Source: Nematostella vectensis (lineage: Eukaryota; Cnidaria; Anthozoa; Actiniaria; Edwardsiidae). Taken from it: 64,000 nt of DNA. The stretch spans positions 13,031,040 through 13,095,039 of the forward strand of contig NC_064042.1 in assembly GCF_932526225.1 (NCBI RefSeq). The letters run 5' to 3'. The translations under genes and the position numbers were made by a program. Under the pieces are notes generated by a model. The model saw only the letters and a program-made list of their open reading frames with translations, did not search any database and was not told the origin of the DNA. Below, piece by piece: positions 51,051 through 62,570 of this stretch (position 1 is the first letter of the stretch; every line of letters starts with the position of its first letter).

Positions 51051-52085
51051 TTATTCCATTTCTTGATTGGAGGCCTGCGGTGACTGGTGCACTTGACCCA
51101 TGACAACATCCTCTACTTGGTACGTTTTGGGCGACGACACCATGCAAACTGGACAGCCATCAATCAAATTTTCAATTGTATTTCTATATTTTCTCAGCCT
51201 CCAGGCATACAGGAATGGATTGACTGCAGCATTTAGATTGATGAGCATTCCCATGACATAGTAGCACAATACTAAAATATGGAACTGCGAGCGGCATGGA
51301 GCGCATGCGTAGAAAACAACTTGAGTCAAAGTCCACGGGACGAAACAAGTCTTAAAGACAGTCAGCATGGTCAAGATCGCTCGCGTCACCTTTCGTTCGC
51401 GCTCGAGGACCAATCGGACAGTCGTCGCCGAGGATTCGAATCTCTGAACTCGCTTTGCTTGTCGGTGAACAAAGAACAATATGAAGGAATAAAATACTTG
51501 GATTATGAGTATAACCAGCATTATTTGTATAGTGAAAGCCAGGCCTAGAGCATATCGGGCGCTTAGGAACCCCACCATTAATGCAAAAGCCACGGAGTAA
51601 AGCCATATCCCGACGGCTGCGAGTTTAGCGCGTCGCGGTGTCATTATAGTCGAGTACTTATTTGGACGCGCGACAGCCATCAGTCGATCAACACAAAGAC
51701 CAAGAATGTGCAACACAGAGCTTGTTACGAGCCAGAAGCACAACCCATTATATGCGTGCTCTAGATTATGGACTACATTATTTCCGAAAAAGTGACCGGC
51801 AGCGGACACGGGGCTGTAGACTAGTCCTATTAGAAGGTCACTGGCGGCCATGCTACATATCAGTGGGGTGCTTGGCAAGTGCCTAAGATGTCTCAAAGGG
51901 TCTCTCACCGCAGCCGCTATGACGAATGTGTTTCCCACGATGTTGAACGGCGCAATAACGATTATAAGAATCCCTGTCACAAAATTCAATGACGGATAAT
52001 GTTTGTTGAAGGTAACACGGGCGATTACTGCTCCGTGTGTGCTGCTTTCGTCCCATAAACTAAAGTTATTGCTTAAAGCCGCCAT
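51051..52085 (-). CDS. Orphan rhodopsin-family (class A) GPCR, intronless
   Basis: 344 residues, seven hydrophobic segments, one exon. Class A landmarks: GN in helix 1 (N52), SDLL in helix 2 (D83), a DRL variant of DRY at 133-135, CFVP in place of CWxP at 247-250, and NPFLY (NPxxY) at 289-293. The Cys usually found at the top of helix 3 is Glu, and the second extracellular loop is very short with no Cys. The common helix 3-loop 2 disulfide is therefore absent, as in melanocortin-type receptors. That resemblance does not identify the ligand. The N-terminus has an NNFS glycosylation site; the tail has DGCPVC, a likely palmitoylation site. The start is the ATG at 52085; an in-frame ATG at 52136 would add 17 basic residues. 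A broken second copy lies at 63387-64000. Confidence 0.9.
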   Translation of the reverse strand: MAALSNNFSLWDESSTHGAVIARVTFNKHYPSLNFVTGILIIVIAPFNIVGNTFVIAAAVRDPLRHLRHLPSTPLICSMAASDLLIGLVYSPVSAAGHFFGNNVVHNLEHAYNGLCFWLVTSSVLHILGLCVDRLMAVARPNKYSTIMTPRRAKLAAVGIWLYSVAFALMVGFLSARYALGLAFTIQIMLVILIIQVFYSFILFFVHRQAKRVQRFESSATTVRLVLERERKVTRAILTMLTVFKTCFVPWTLTQVVFYACAPCRSQFHILVLCYYVMGMLINLNAAVNPFLYAWRLRKYRNTIENLIDGCPVCMVSSPKTYQVEDVVMGQVHQSPQASNQEME

Positions 52086-52618
52086 TTTTAATTGATGTTG
52101 TATCTTACGCTTTGGTTTGTCAATTTTAAACAGCATTCATTCTTTATCATATCAGATATATTTTTCACGGGCTTTCTAAGTCCGGTTTGCTCGGCGCTGC
52201 TCACGCAAAGTGGAAACTCTCTTTTCTTCGTCTATGTGATCCAGTAATTACCTTAATGGCTGTTCCGGCTTCTCCTTTAAAATATCCATTGATTCCGATT
52301 TATTTGATTGAAATGATAAACGTACACGTGAGGTTGTGTCGAAGTTTTGTTATTAGAATCGAATTCATAATATGCTTTCTTTACCCTTACGTTATTGTGT
52401 TTTCCATTTCGTTTGTTCTTGAGCTTTTCCTTTCTAACAAGTCACTTTGGATGATTCAGCATTTCTTGTAAGGGCACCTCCTTGTGTTAACAATGCAATA
52501 TCGCCTAACAAAGGTCTGTTTTAGAAGGCGTTTTGCCCTGCAAACGTAAATGAGTTTTCACCGCTATTCCTTCTTCAAATGCTCTCTTCGCGTCTTCCGC
52601 TTTTACCTCTTATCGTAC

Positions 52619-52915
52619 ACCTATTTCTAAAAAGGTTGTCAGTGCAAATGGCGAATGGCAAATAGTTAATGGCAGTTCTAAGCCCGAACGGTGCTTCTGG
52701 GTACTAATCATTCGTAAAATTTAAGGTGTTAAATAAAGTCTAGCAATGTCATGAGACATACATTGATGATCTTTAATGGATAATTGTTTGATTTATCTAT
52801 ATTCTTCAGCATTTAGTAGAAATTTAATGAGACCCATGGCTCCTTTCGGTCCTAGAACTGCCATTTGCCAATCGCCATTTGCCGTTTCGCACTGACAACG
52901 TTTTTTGAAATAGGT
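52619..52915. mobile_element. MITE with long TIRs (over 80 bp)
   Basis: The left arm ACCTATTTCTAAAAAGGTTG, GTCAGTGCAAATGGCGAATG, GGCAGTTCTA is answered on the right by TAGAACTGCCATTTGCC, CGCACTGACAACG and GAAATAGGT. The interior of about 115 bp is AT-rich. Confidence 0.88.
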
Positions 52916-53497
52916 ATGTATAATGATATGCAATTCTTCTAAGTGTTATTATCCCCACACATGTAATCAAATTAGCTTTCTGCAAGAGCTTTAAAGTAAA
53001 TACTAAATGTGGTTATCAACAGTGATAATTAATTTTCTTTTTACTTTTGCACACAGTTTGACAACGTACGACAGAGTATGTTTTGGAAAAAGATGCTAGA
53101 AATTGATTCATTGATTCAAGTCTTTTGCCATATATGCAGCACCGGCGGAGTAGTATTCATTTAACATACATAAACATATTTAATCGAGACCATTAGCTGT
53201 GAAAATACTATTATCCAATTTTGGCAAACGTGCTACGCGGGGCATGACAGCGGAAAGTTCAAGTAACATTTATCGCTTTCATCCCTGGGAGAGAAATTCG
53301 GCATGACCCTCCCAAGTAGATCTACTTGAGCATCAAACAAAACACCGACATGTCTTAGTAGTTACATTTTTGTTTTGATAAAATTCGCCGATGTAATCTT
53401 ACTAAGCAGATTCAGTTGAGAAACTTCTCGAAATCATAATCTTAACGAATCTTTAAGTTCCATAAATAATTACAGTAAGCTAAAGCGGATGGTCTTT

Positions 53498-54026
53498 TTT
53501 AAGGTAATTCCCTTGATATAGTTCTACAACCCAGAATTTTTTTAAACTTGGCATAAACAATACTGAAGTTAAGGGCTTACAAAAAATGTAATTAAAAAAA
53601 TGGGGGTACCGACCTCGTTTTCACAACAGAGGGGCGTAGAGTTGACGCGTTTTTACTGATCGAGCGAGGAAAAATCACAACTCTTAGTTTTCAAAAAGAG
53701 TGCCTTTAGTCTTTAGAAAATTAAGTTCTGTTTGTCGAGCTGCCAAAATCCGATCTCCTAAACAATAACCCGTAGTAGCTAATGTTCAAAACAATCACAC
53801 CCAACTTTTTTTATTCCTTCAGTATATCATTTTTCCGTATATATTTAACTATTTGAGCAAATAAAAAATGGGGGTAACCGACTTCGTTTTTCTGTCAAAG
53901 CGATAAGTGAAAAACGCGCGCCTTTTGCTGTGTTATCCTTGTACAACTGTGGCGCGCGCGCAAAAAATTCTAACGCCACTATGCGCAGAAGGGGTGCGCA
54001 GTGCAATTCTAGGGAATTGCCTTAAA
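53498..54026. mobile_element. Non-autonomous DNA element, about 530 bp
   Basis: Terminal inverted repeat TTTAAGGTAATTCCCTTGA against TCTAGGGAATTGCCTTAAA. The interior carries the phrase AAAAAATGGGGGTACCGAC (near 53595) and a variant with TAACCGAC (near 53864), each followed by CGTTTT. Confidence 0.7.
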
Positions 54027-54974
54027 CGCAAAGCACGTCAGAGATGACAAGTTTTTGTCTGAATGTTTCTCGCGATCGATCGAATCTAATACCAATACCG
54101 ATCCTCAAACAAATTCAAATTTATGAAGAATTAACAATATGATTTGACAGACCTTGTAGCTCTTGGCACTAACCGGTCTCGATCGGCACGGTTTCTCGAG
54201 ATACCAAGCAATCACATTCCATTCGGAAAACTATTACAACAAATCATTCTTAAAAAAAGTCTAAATTGATCCTTATTGTCGACTGTACGTCAACAGACAT
54301 AGGCTGGAGGATAAACAGCTCCAGTTAGTCACAGGACGAGGACGACGGCCAGGAAAACGAGATCGACAAAGATGCCTTCTGCATGAAGATCAATTTCAAT
54401 TTTATTGCAATGAAATAAGCAAAAAGTAACAGTCAGAGACAGATAAAATGAACTAAGGACAACATTGCTACATTGGCAAACGATGGAAACTTTCAAGTCC
54501 TCAATTGGCTGTGAAGATTCTTACATCCTATTTAGGATGGAAAACGGCTAAAATGTCTTCAGGCAGAACGAATATCCACGTGCCGCTATTGAATTCTGGA
54601 TCAAAATTGCAGTCGTATTCCACATTGTCGTCGTTCGTTGAAAGAAAAAATCCTCGAAGAGAAAAAATGATTCAAAACATCCTACATTAAGACATGAGTT
54701 TCGGAACGGGGTTCACTTATCAAACCACCTCGTCGAAAGCATGGTGCGAAACAGCTAGTTCGACTAGCAAATCATCTGGAGGATGGATGTACATCTTTTA
54801 GATAGTACTTTTCGAAAGTACCTACAAGAAGCCATGCTTCAACCTAAAGTTAGATTTGTTGAACATCAAGCAAATCACTGTAAAATATATGGACCTCTAA
54901 TAAGGACCGAGCATAAGACCGAAACTGAGGGTCTCCCACCCTAATAGGTTATAATAGCCTAGGTAAGAGAAGGA

Positions 54975-54975
<1 letters not shown>

Positions 54976-55034
<59 letters not shown>

Positions 55035-55036
55035 CG
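54976..55036. repeat. (CAA)n microsatellite
   Basis: About 20 uninterrupted CAA units. The polyvaline and polyleucine frames on - are artefacts. Confidence 0.95.
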
Positions 55037-55304
55037 AAACAATGGAAACGAGTTCTGTAACATCCACAATCTTGCCAACTTGGTTTGCAACGACACGAAC
55101 AACGTAACATATTAAAAACCCAAAAAAGCAATATAATTTGTACAAGTGGGGAATAGCTTGGAAGAATTGTTGAATAGTCGATTAACAAAAACACATAAAA
55201 AATACGAATACGTTTGTATCACAACAAATTATAACAGCACCGGAAGGACGACCCCAATCCTCATTCTACTTTGGACGCCATAGCATAATGGCCACGCTAG
55301 CAGT

Positions 55305-55783
55305 ATGGGATCTATTGGGAATTACTCGGATGAAGATTCCAACGTATCGACAAAAACATTTGAAGATTATTCGGATAGCGAATCTACCCAATCCGATCAT
55401 ACTACGGTTGAAACCCCCGCTTCAGACGAAAATATAGATGATACCATCCCAAATGTCTGGGATCGTCTGCAAGCTGAATTAATAGATCGCTCTCATGGTC
55501 ATTGGAAAGAACTTGTTGCTACGTATGAGCAGCGTAAAAAAGGCTGAAGTGGTGGCTGAAGTCAAAGCAACAAATGACCTTGTTCCCCAATATCGTAAAG
55601 AGCTAAGAAAAGTCGTTTTTTAGCATCTAAAGTGGATGCGTACTTTACGGAAGGATCAGATTTAAGAAAATCATAGATACGCGATAAAACCTAATGGACA
55701 AAGACGGGTTTGACTGGAGTGAAGTAACGGAATCGCCTATAAGTAAGAGAAAATTACTGCCGTCAAAGATGTTCAGAGAGTAG
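55305..55783 (+). pseudogene. Decayed short acidic open frame, possible mobile-element cargo
   Basis: The frame 55305-55547 is acidic and Ser/Asp-rich at its start (YSDEDSNVSTKTFEDYSDSE) and ends in a helical part (WKELVATYEQRKKG). Further protein-like fragments follow in shifted frames with stops: VPQYRKELRKVV near 55590, HLKWMRTLRKDQ near 55625 and MDKDGFDWSEVTES near 55694. The pattern is of one former coding region broken by indels and stops. I cannot assign a family. Such multicopy acidic ORFs often belong to DNA transposons, but that is a guess. Confidence 0.45.
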
Positions 55784-56383
55784 TCGATTCCTCAGCAAGC
55801 AGATGTCCCAACTTGGAATAAACCATTTTACAATCGTAGTTGAACTGCTTGACCGTGAAAAAAGCCGTTTTAAAGAATAATGTTATGTAATCTAAGCTCT
55901 AACTAAAATTACAGTGCTAGTTGTGCTAGCTAAAAATCTTTGTATACTCAAACGATCTCAACATTGTTACCCTAGTAATTTTTACTTTATCATTAACGTT
56001 GAATAAAAACAAGTGCTCGCTAAACAATGGTGCGTTGTCTTTTAGTAGACCTCATTTAAATTTCCATACAATAACCCGTAAGAGATCCTTTTTCTCTCCA
56101 CGCACCCTAGCGGTAGAGCTCTAGTTTTGTTGACCTCTGTGTCAACAAAAGACATGGTCTAGAACAAAGGACAACCTGTGTCAACAAAGGCTCATTACGT
56201 ATGCCTGCGCAAAAAAGGGCTAATTCGGTCCCTACTATACTACTAACAATAGCGACCTGGCTTCCCATCACCTATAGAACGTTCACAAACGCAGGCTTAA
56301 ACATATAGCGATCACACAACCTGACCGAAAGCGAGTAACACGTTGCCCCTAGGTAAGATATCTAAAACTATATTAGAACTATA

Positions 56384-56792
56384 TTAGTTCCCTCGCGCCA
56401 TTGCTAGGTAACCATAGCGACCATCGAATGTCATATTGTATCCCTTCGGCAGACACACTGGCTTCGTAGGCGTCCCAAACCTATGGATCGTACTTGCAGT
56501 GAAGTCCCTATTCGCGGGTTTTATCACGATCGCATTGCTTGAGCCCACAGATGGGTCTTCGTCATAGTAGTTGAATGGCCGAATAAAGAATCCTGCCGCA
56601 TTCGCGGGGGTTGCAGTCGTCGGGATGTCTTCGGAATGAGGTACATGCATCAAGCCAGTGGTTACCCAGGCAACCAAATCTTGATTAATTATATCCTCGT
56701 CGTCACGTACGAAGTCTCGGAAATCGATATGGGGTGTCGAGGGCGCATTTTGGTTGTACAAGGAGGTACTGGAAGGTTCACTATCCTTTTGT
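56384..56792 (-). CDS. Amine oxidase exon 5 (third copper ligand, C-terminus)
   Basis: Acceptor CCTTTTCAACAG; 136 codons including the TAA stop at 56384. It holds DLVAWVTTGLMHVPHSEDIP and the family-typical RPFNYYDEDPS, and ends YGYLAMARGN. Confidence 0.93.
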
Positions 56793-59700
56793 CTGTTGAA
56801 AAGGAGAGCAAAAAGCAGTTACTAACAGGCCATAGCTTGTTAGGTAAACTCGCCTCATTTAAGATTTAAAAAAAGTTATGGTTATCTTTTTGCACAGCGA
56901 CTAGACCACCCATTTGTTAAAATTGACTAAACAAAAACCGGTCCCTCTAAATCGGTGTAGCTGGTTTACCTGGTGACAGCAAGCTGATAAAGAGACCAAC
57001 TAATCATCGGAATCATGCCAAAGTCTTCTGGGTAGAGCTGCTTCATGATGCCATGATGTTGGATCCTGTACCCCTTCTTGACCCCCATCTTATTTTTCTT
57101 TTCCTCGTTGAAAAAGTTGAGATACTTGGGCGTGTCAAAATTGAACTTGTACAGGGCTTCCTGCTCCGTTTTCTTGACGCTCGGTTTGAGAACTTTCCTG
57201 AACAAATGTGGTGGGTAGTCAGGCATGAAGCGGTTGGTAGTGTTCTCAATGCCTATCTCAATCGTCTCGTATGAGTTGGTAGTTCCCTGTAATAGGGGGA
57301 AATCAACGATAAGTTAGTCGATGATGCCAGTGTAGGTGGCGCCGGCAGTGTATGTGTTATGATATCAGGGGCCAAGGGTGTGCAGAGCCCTGGGCTTTGG
57401 GGGCACGTGCCCCCACAATATTTTCAAAAACAAATTAAGAAAATGACCAGTAGGGGCGTGGCTGAGCTCCCCAATGTTTTCTTAATGTTTCTGTGTATCG
57501 TGCCACCCGCCAATAATTCTAGGCCTCCCATGGCTATGAGTTGCAATAAGGTTAGCCCCGTCCGGCCCTCCTTACTATGGTGACGTTTATCAATTTTAAT
57601 GAGTAATGGTTAGTTTGAGTTATTCTCGTTTTGAGGTTCAATTGATTCCGAGTCAAAAGGACTCAAGGTCCAAATTCCAGGAAAATCGAGATTTTAGTTA
57701 TCCAAGTCCCAGTTCTACTTCAATTACAGACACGATCAGTACAAGATTTAAAGTGCGGTAGTCCCACGCTAACCTCTACATCCAAGTCGACCTTATAGTG
57801 GAGCAGGTGGTCGTGTGTTGTACTGGTCAGGTGGTTGGTGTGGATTGGGTAGCCATAGGGTGACACATCAGGCGTGTAGAACGACCCAGAGACGAAACCG
57901 GAAGCTGACATTTTGACCTCAATGACGCCATTTTGGTAAAAAATGGCATCGTGAACGTAGTCATAGTTACCGATAGTTGCTATGGTGCGAAGGACAAGAA
58001 CCTGAAAACGAGGCAAATGATGAGCCTTTGCACTCTTACAGACACACTTAATTGGCTACCCAATATCGGAATAACAACTATTGGAATATATCAAGAGACC
58101 ATGATATAAGAGAAAAAATCCCCGTGGCCCATGATGTCGTCCATGAAAGCTATTTTTAGATTGCGCGAGCTTGTCAATCATAGCATCCATATATGGTTCG
58201 TCGCGCCATATTTGGTTATGGGCACCACGAGCTAGTACAATTTCACAACAATTTTTTTCCTTTTTATCCTTTTAGCTGCTCTTCAAGGCTCATGATCACA
58301 ATGCTTTTCATAGGGTGGTGCCCTGGTATCTGTTAAGTTATCTAATGTTCAGTTATCTAAATGTTATATAAATAATTGAACGGGAAGACGTCGGGGAGAC
58401 GGTGAATTTGAAGTTCATACAAGATACATCGTGCAGACTCCTAAAAAGTTCTTTTTCTCTGCAATTCGGTGAGATATACCTAGGCATTCTTAGAGTCTAT
58501 GTTATGTATTTTAATACAAGAAGGCCTTTATTTTTAGACGAATGAACTTCATTTCTACACGTTTCTAAATGTTCATAAATCATGTCACTCAAGAAACCCT
58601 TGTCAAAGGAATAAGATTTATTTCATTATAAAGACTTGAAATCTTTTATTGGTGAAATACCTGTCTTAATAACCACAATATCGGTGTGAATATAATGTTA
58701 TTAAGTTCTGGATGTATCTTTTTCATCAAAAGGGAATTGGTAGAGAATTGTGTGTTGTAAACACAGATTTCTGATTGATAGTTATTTTACATTGCGAATC
58801 AGCTGTGAAAACGTTTACTGGGGAAGTTGTTCCCCACGCCTAAAATCACGCACTCTATGCAACGGTTGATTGAATATAGCGTACTATCTGGAAAATCATT
58901 TTCACAGCGTCCGTAAAAAAGGAAGGTATTTTCGGTCAAAAAGATTTCCATAACAGCCTTTGCCGGTTCACATCGCTCAAGATGTTATCACGAGTAAGAC
59001 TTATGTTGCTAGGAAACGTGAGTGCTGACCAATCAGAGGCCTATCTAAAAAAAACTGGTTGTTCTAAAAATAGCTTTCACGGACGTCATCATTGGAACAT
59101 ACCCTAATACGGGGATTCGTTTTCTTACATCATGGTCTCTTGAATATATCCAGTCACGTACTATCAGGAATCTCGCAATTTGATTGGCTCCCGTACTCTT
59201 TTGAGCCATAGATAGTGAGTAGCGAAAAAGCGGCAACGAAAGCGGTTATCTATTACTGAGAATTATTAAAACTTTCATTTATTTGAAGGTAGCTTTATAC
59301 TAAAATAATTCCTAAAATAATGCAACTTGTTGACTATCTATTCACTCATAGAAAACTCGAACATCTGGCAACTCAACATCTGATTGACAACTGATAGACA
59401 CACCTGATTGGTCATTCCGCCGTAGAATCGGTACGCACTTGAAAAGTCATTTGCGTAATGTCGTCTCAGCGGAATACCCGAGTTTAACTCAAACAAACAT
59501 GCTGCATTCTTGATAGTATATGGACCGGAAGTGTCCGCCATATGGACGACGTCAAAAAACGTAGCTGTACCCGGGCAGTCGACGCCTAAATAAATAGGGA
59601 TAGGTTTGTTAAGCACTATTGAGAAAGAAGTCAAATCACATCTTCGGCAAACCCAAGAAAATACTATGCTTGCCTTCATGGATCCACTACCAGGTCACAT

Positions 59701-61418
59701 CCCTCAAATGGCCATCCTATTCTTCCTAATCCACCTCTTTATAATCATATATTAACCTCGTTATTTTGGCTCTCATCGTAAACATCTTTATCATCCCTAT
59801 CCTTCTCCTTCCATCTCACATCATAGTCATCATCTATAATTGATTTTATCATATTACGACAATATTTTGTATCATTCAAATCACGACTTTCGACCTTCTT
59901 ATTCAAGGGCCCTAACATCTTATAGCACTTATATAGGTGGTAACACCTTTTAGCCTCAGGTAAACCCTAGGGCCCCATCTACATGTGCCCCATAAATAAA
60001 AACACAATTATTGACCAAACCACACCCTTCACAACCCCCCACTGCCTTACCGTCTACACGCACTTAAAAGTCAGCCACTGACCAGATCCATCCTTACCTG
60101 GAACCAGATCATGATTGTTGCTTCCTGTGAACCAGTTACTATCCACAAAGTTGTTACTTCCCTGAACCGGCGAGAATCCAGTGTATGTGGCGATAGCTTC
60201 TTGTAGGCTCAACTCATAAATAATCCGCGTCCCGTTGAATCGGATGTCATAAATTTGGAACCCTTTGAGGGTATCAATGCGGAAGTCAAAAGCCCAGTTC
60301 ATGTATTCCACGTGACGACCCCGTACTTCATATCGCTTACCATCCGGCTCGTACAGCTCTGGGCCGCGCATTGGCTTGGAAGGCTGGGGCCGACCACGAC
60401 GCTCGTAGGAGGAAAAGAGTGTGTCAGTGTCAGGGATCTTGGTTTTGTTTAAAGTATCAGCATCATATGCTACCAAGAGTGCGTCTAGGGAATCGAAAAG
60501 CTGTCCATTGTAGTAGACTTTTCCGACGCTCCATTTAGAGGTATCTGAGCCTGCGTGATCAATATAAATTTCGAAGGGCAGTGGGTATACGAACAATGGA
60601 GGGTGATCGCGGTGGAAGGCATACCAGGCACCACGGGTTTTGTTTGTGTAACCCACGGGAGCAGAGAACTGCATAGTAAGGCAGCGATCCGTGCAATTGT
60701 GATAGGAGTAGCCGTCAAAGCTCTCTGTCAACAAACGGTAAGCCTTACGTGACACATTCTTCCAAATATGACTTAGGGCTCTAATCTCTACTGATAAGAA
60801 AGGTCGGGAGTCGAAAGCAATCGGATACGATCGCCCAGGGATCACCCTTAGGCGATGGCTAGTCGGTTTCGATACAGGCCCAACGATATATTCTTCAACT
60901 ATAGGGGGCTTCGCTGCTCCTTTGAATATTACCACAAGTGCTTCTCGTTCCGGTTTGGCTTGATTTTTGTCAAGATATCTTAAAGCGGCTGCTTTAGAAG
61001 GCGGCTGAAATTGTATCATTGCAATAAAGTTTGAGTCTACTTTGGCTTTAAATTGTGCAACATGTACCGGTGTTAGTCCAAGCTTTTCAATCCCTAGCAT
61101 GTAGTCTCGTACCGCTTTGTGTTCGTCCTCTAGTAGGTCCTCAAACAGCCCTCGCTCTGACGAACTCGTGGACTCCCGTGACATTCCTTCAGCACATTGT
61201 GGTGTAACTTTATCAGATGTGCGTACTGGCCTTTGGTCGTTCCCACGAGTTGCTACTACAATGAGTGCAATAAGTAACGCCAAACATAGCAGAAGTAGAA
61301 TCAAAGACAAATATTTCCAGAGTCTCGAAGAACTAGAGGTGAATGTTGTCGTTTTTGCATGAGTAGAATCTCCCTGACCGTGAAGTGCAACCTCTTCTTC
61401 GGTTTCTTGTGAGGTCAT
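56384..61418 (-). CDS. Copper amine oxidase (TPQ-dependent), membrane-anchored, five exons, about 818 aa
   Basis: Exons 60098-61418, 59404-59585, 57774-58001, 56970-57286, 56384-56792; all phases match (2457 bp). The family oxidises primary amines to aldehydes with release of ammonia and hydrogen peroxide, using copper and topaquinone. The cofactor motif fits PROSITE exactly: LVLRTIATIGNYDY, Tyr514 being the topaquinone precursor. Copper ligands are His564 and His566 (HDH) and His732 (TTGLMHVPHSEDIP). The catalytic base aligns with Asp426 (FVDSNW). A hydrophobic stretch at about 37-57 after a 33-residue polar N-terminus predicts a type II membrane anchor with the enzyme outside the cell, as in vertebrate AOC3. 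Several N-glycosylation sequons occur. Length is slightly above the 750-765 residues of vertebrate members. Substrate preference cannot be read from the sequence. Nothing is truncated. Confidence 0.93.
56970..57286 (-). CDS. Amine oxidase exon 4
   Basis: Acceptor CCCCCTATTACAG, donor ACCAG|GTAAAC, phase 0 in and phase 2 out. It reads GTTNSYETIEIGIENTTNRF to SWSLYQLAVT. It was chosen because its phases link exons 3 and 5. Confidence 0.9.
57774..58001 (-). CDS. Amine oxidase exon 3 (topaquinone and two copper ligands)
   Basis: Acceptor CTCGTTTTCAG, donor GTAGAG|GTTAGC, phase 0 at both ends, 76 codons. It contains TIGNYDYVHD and THDHLLHYKVDLDV. Confidence 0.93.
58080..59165. mobile_element. About 1.1 kb non-autonomous DNA element inside amine oxidase intron 2
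   Basis: The left end GGAATATATCAAGAGACCAT, AAAATCCCCGT, GAAAGCTATTTTTAGA is mirrored on the right by TCTAAAAATAGCTTTCACGG, ACGGGGATTCG and ATGGTCTCTTGAATATATCC. The arms are about 100 bp. No coding region between them. It fills most of the 1.4 kb intron (58002-59403). Confidence 0.85.
59404..59585 (-). CDS. Amine oxidase exon 2
   Basis: Acceptor CTATTTATTTAG, donor AATCAG|GTGTGT. It reads GVDCPGTATFFDVVHMADTS to YRFYGGMTNQ, continuing exon 1 exactly as in vertebrate homologues (PGxDCPxTATF). Confidence 0.92.
60098..61418 (-). CDS. Amine oxidase exon 1
   Basis: ATG at 61418 (MTSQETEEEVALHGQGDS) is preferred over the upstream in-frame ATG at 61724, because the family begins with a short tail and a signal anchor and the upstream part is not protein-like. 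The exon encodes the anchor and N-terminal domains through HDLVP and ends at CCAG|GTAAGG, phase 1. Read-through would meet a stop about 40 bp later. Confidence 0.92.
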
Positions 61419-61726
61419 GGTCCTTATCGATATAGTACAAATAAGGCGTTCTAGTGTGAGAAACACAAACAATTCTTCTAAGGCTATTGATGAAAGGATG
61501 ATATCTCTTAGCCGCTGAATTATAATCACCGTTTTCTGTTTTGTCTGCGTAGGGAGCCAAGGCATGTGACTTGCTTTATCTGGAGTTAGCATGTGAATTG
61601 TATTGAAAACAAAAGAAAGGAATTCAAAGATAATTGCATAATCAATGTCAAGCCCTAGGGTGGGGGGGTTTGTTAGGCTAAATTCTGATAATAAACCCTC
61701 TATTTTGACTGAAATGTGAAACAATA
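61419..61726 (-). promoter_or_regulatory. 5' UTR/promoter segment of the amine oxidase
   Basis: Only about 300 bp separates the start codon from the retrotransposon remnant, so the core promoter must lie here, within the remnant, or beyond an unseen 5' UTR intron. No core motif could be assigned. Confidence 0.3.
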
Positions 61727-62339
61727 CCAGAAGACTGGGCCAGGGGTCTTATTGTAAAACTTCCCAAGAAAGGAAGCCTCAACACCTGTGACAACTGGCG
61801 AGGCATAACACTACTATCTATACCATCTAATGTGTACTTTCGTATCCTTCTTCTAAGAATAGACCCGGCAATTGACTCCAGAGTGAGGGAAGAACAGGCC
61901 GGATTCAGAAAGGGAAGAGGCTGCATAGACCCGATTTTTTCTCTAAGAAACATCATCGAACAATGTTTAGAATGGAACTTTCCTCTTTACATCAATTTCA
62001 TTGACTTTAAGAAAGCTTTCGATAGTCTGCATCGCGTCCATCTTTGGAAGATCGTTAGGTCCTATGGGGATCCCCTCAAATTGGCGACCTTGACAGAGTT
62101 GTTCTACCAACATTTTGAATGCAGCGTCATAGTCAGCGGAAATTTATCGGAGTGGTTCCCTGTGCAATCTGGTGTGAGACAAGGCTGCATCATCTCGCCT
62201 GTGCTCTTTCTTCTTTCTATTGACTGGATCATGCGCAATACAAAATCGGACAAACCAAGAGGCATAATATTGACGCTGTTGTCTCAGTTAGAAGACCTGG
62301 ACTTTGCAGATGATCTAGCTGTTCTCTCATCCAGCCCTC

Positions 62340-62570
62340 AACAATACAATACAATACAATACAATACAATACAATACAATACAATACAATACAATACAAT
62401 ACAATACAATACAATACAATACAATACAATACAATACAATACAATACAATACAATACAATACAATACAATACAATACAATACAATACAATACAATACAAT
62501 ACAATACAATACAATACAATACAATACAATACAATACAATACAATACAATACAATACAATGCAATACAAT
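62340..62570. repeat. (AATAC)n microsatellite, about 46 units
   Basis: A nearly perfect pentanucleotide array with one substituted unit (GCAAT near 62561). On the - strand it reads (TATTG)n directly after AATAAAGTTTATTG, that is, as the tail of an inserted element. The open frames through it on both strands are meaningless. Confidence 0.97.

Larger units (their letters stand above)
52086..56383. other. Intergenic region between GPCR and amine oxidase
   Basis: No intact gene. It holds an inverted-repeat element (52619-52915), a second element (53498-54026), a CAA microsatellite and a decayed open-frame element (55305-55783). Sequence at 54030-54970 and 55800-56383 shows nothing I can name. 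Confidence 0.55.

Noticed and set aside
54897-55194. Hydrophobic polyleucine/polyvaline frames on -
   Set aside because: They are translations of the CAA microsatellite.
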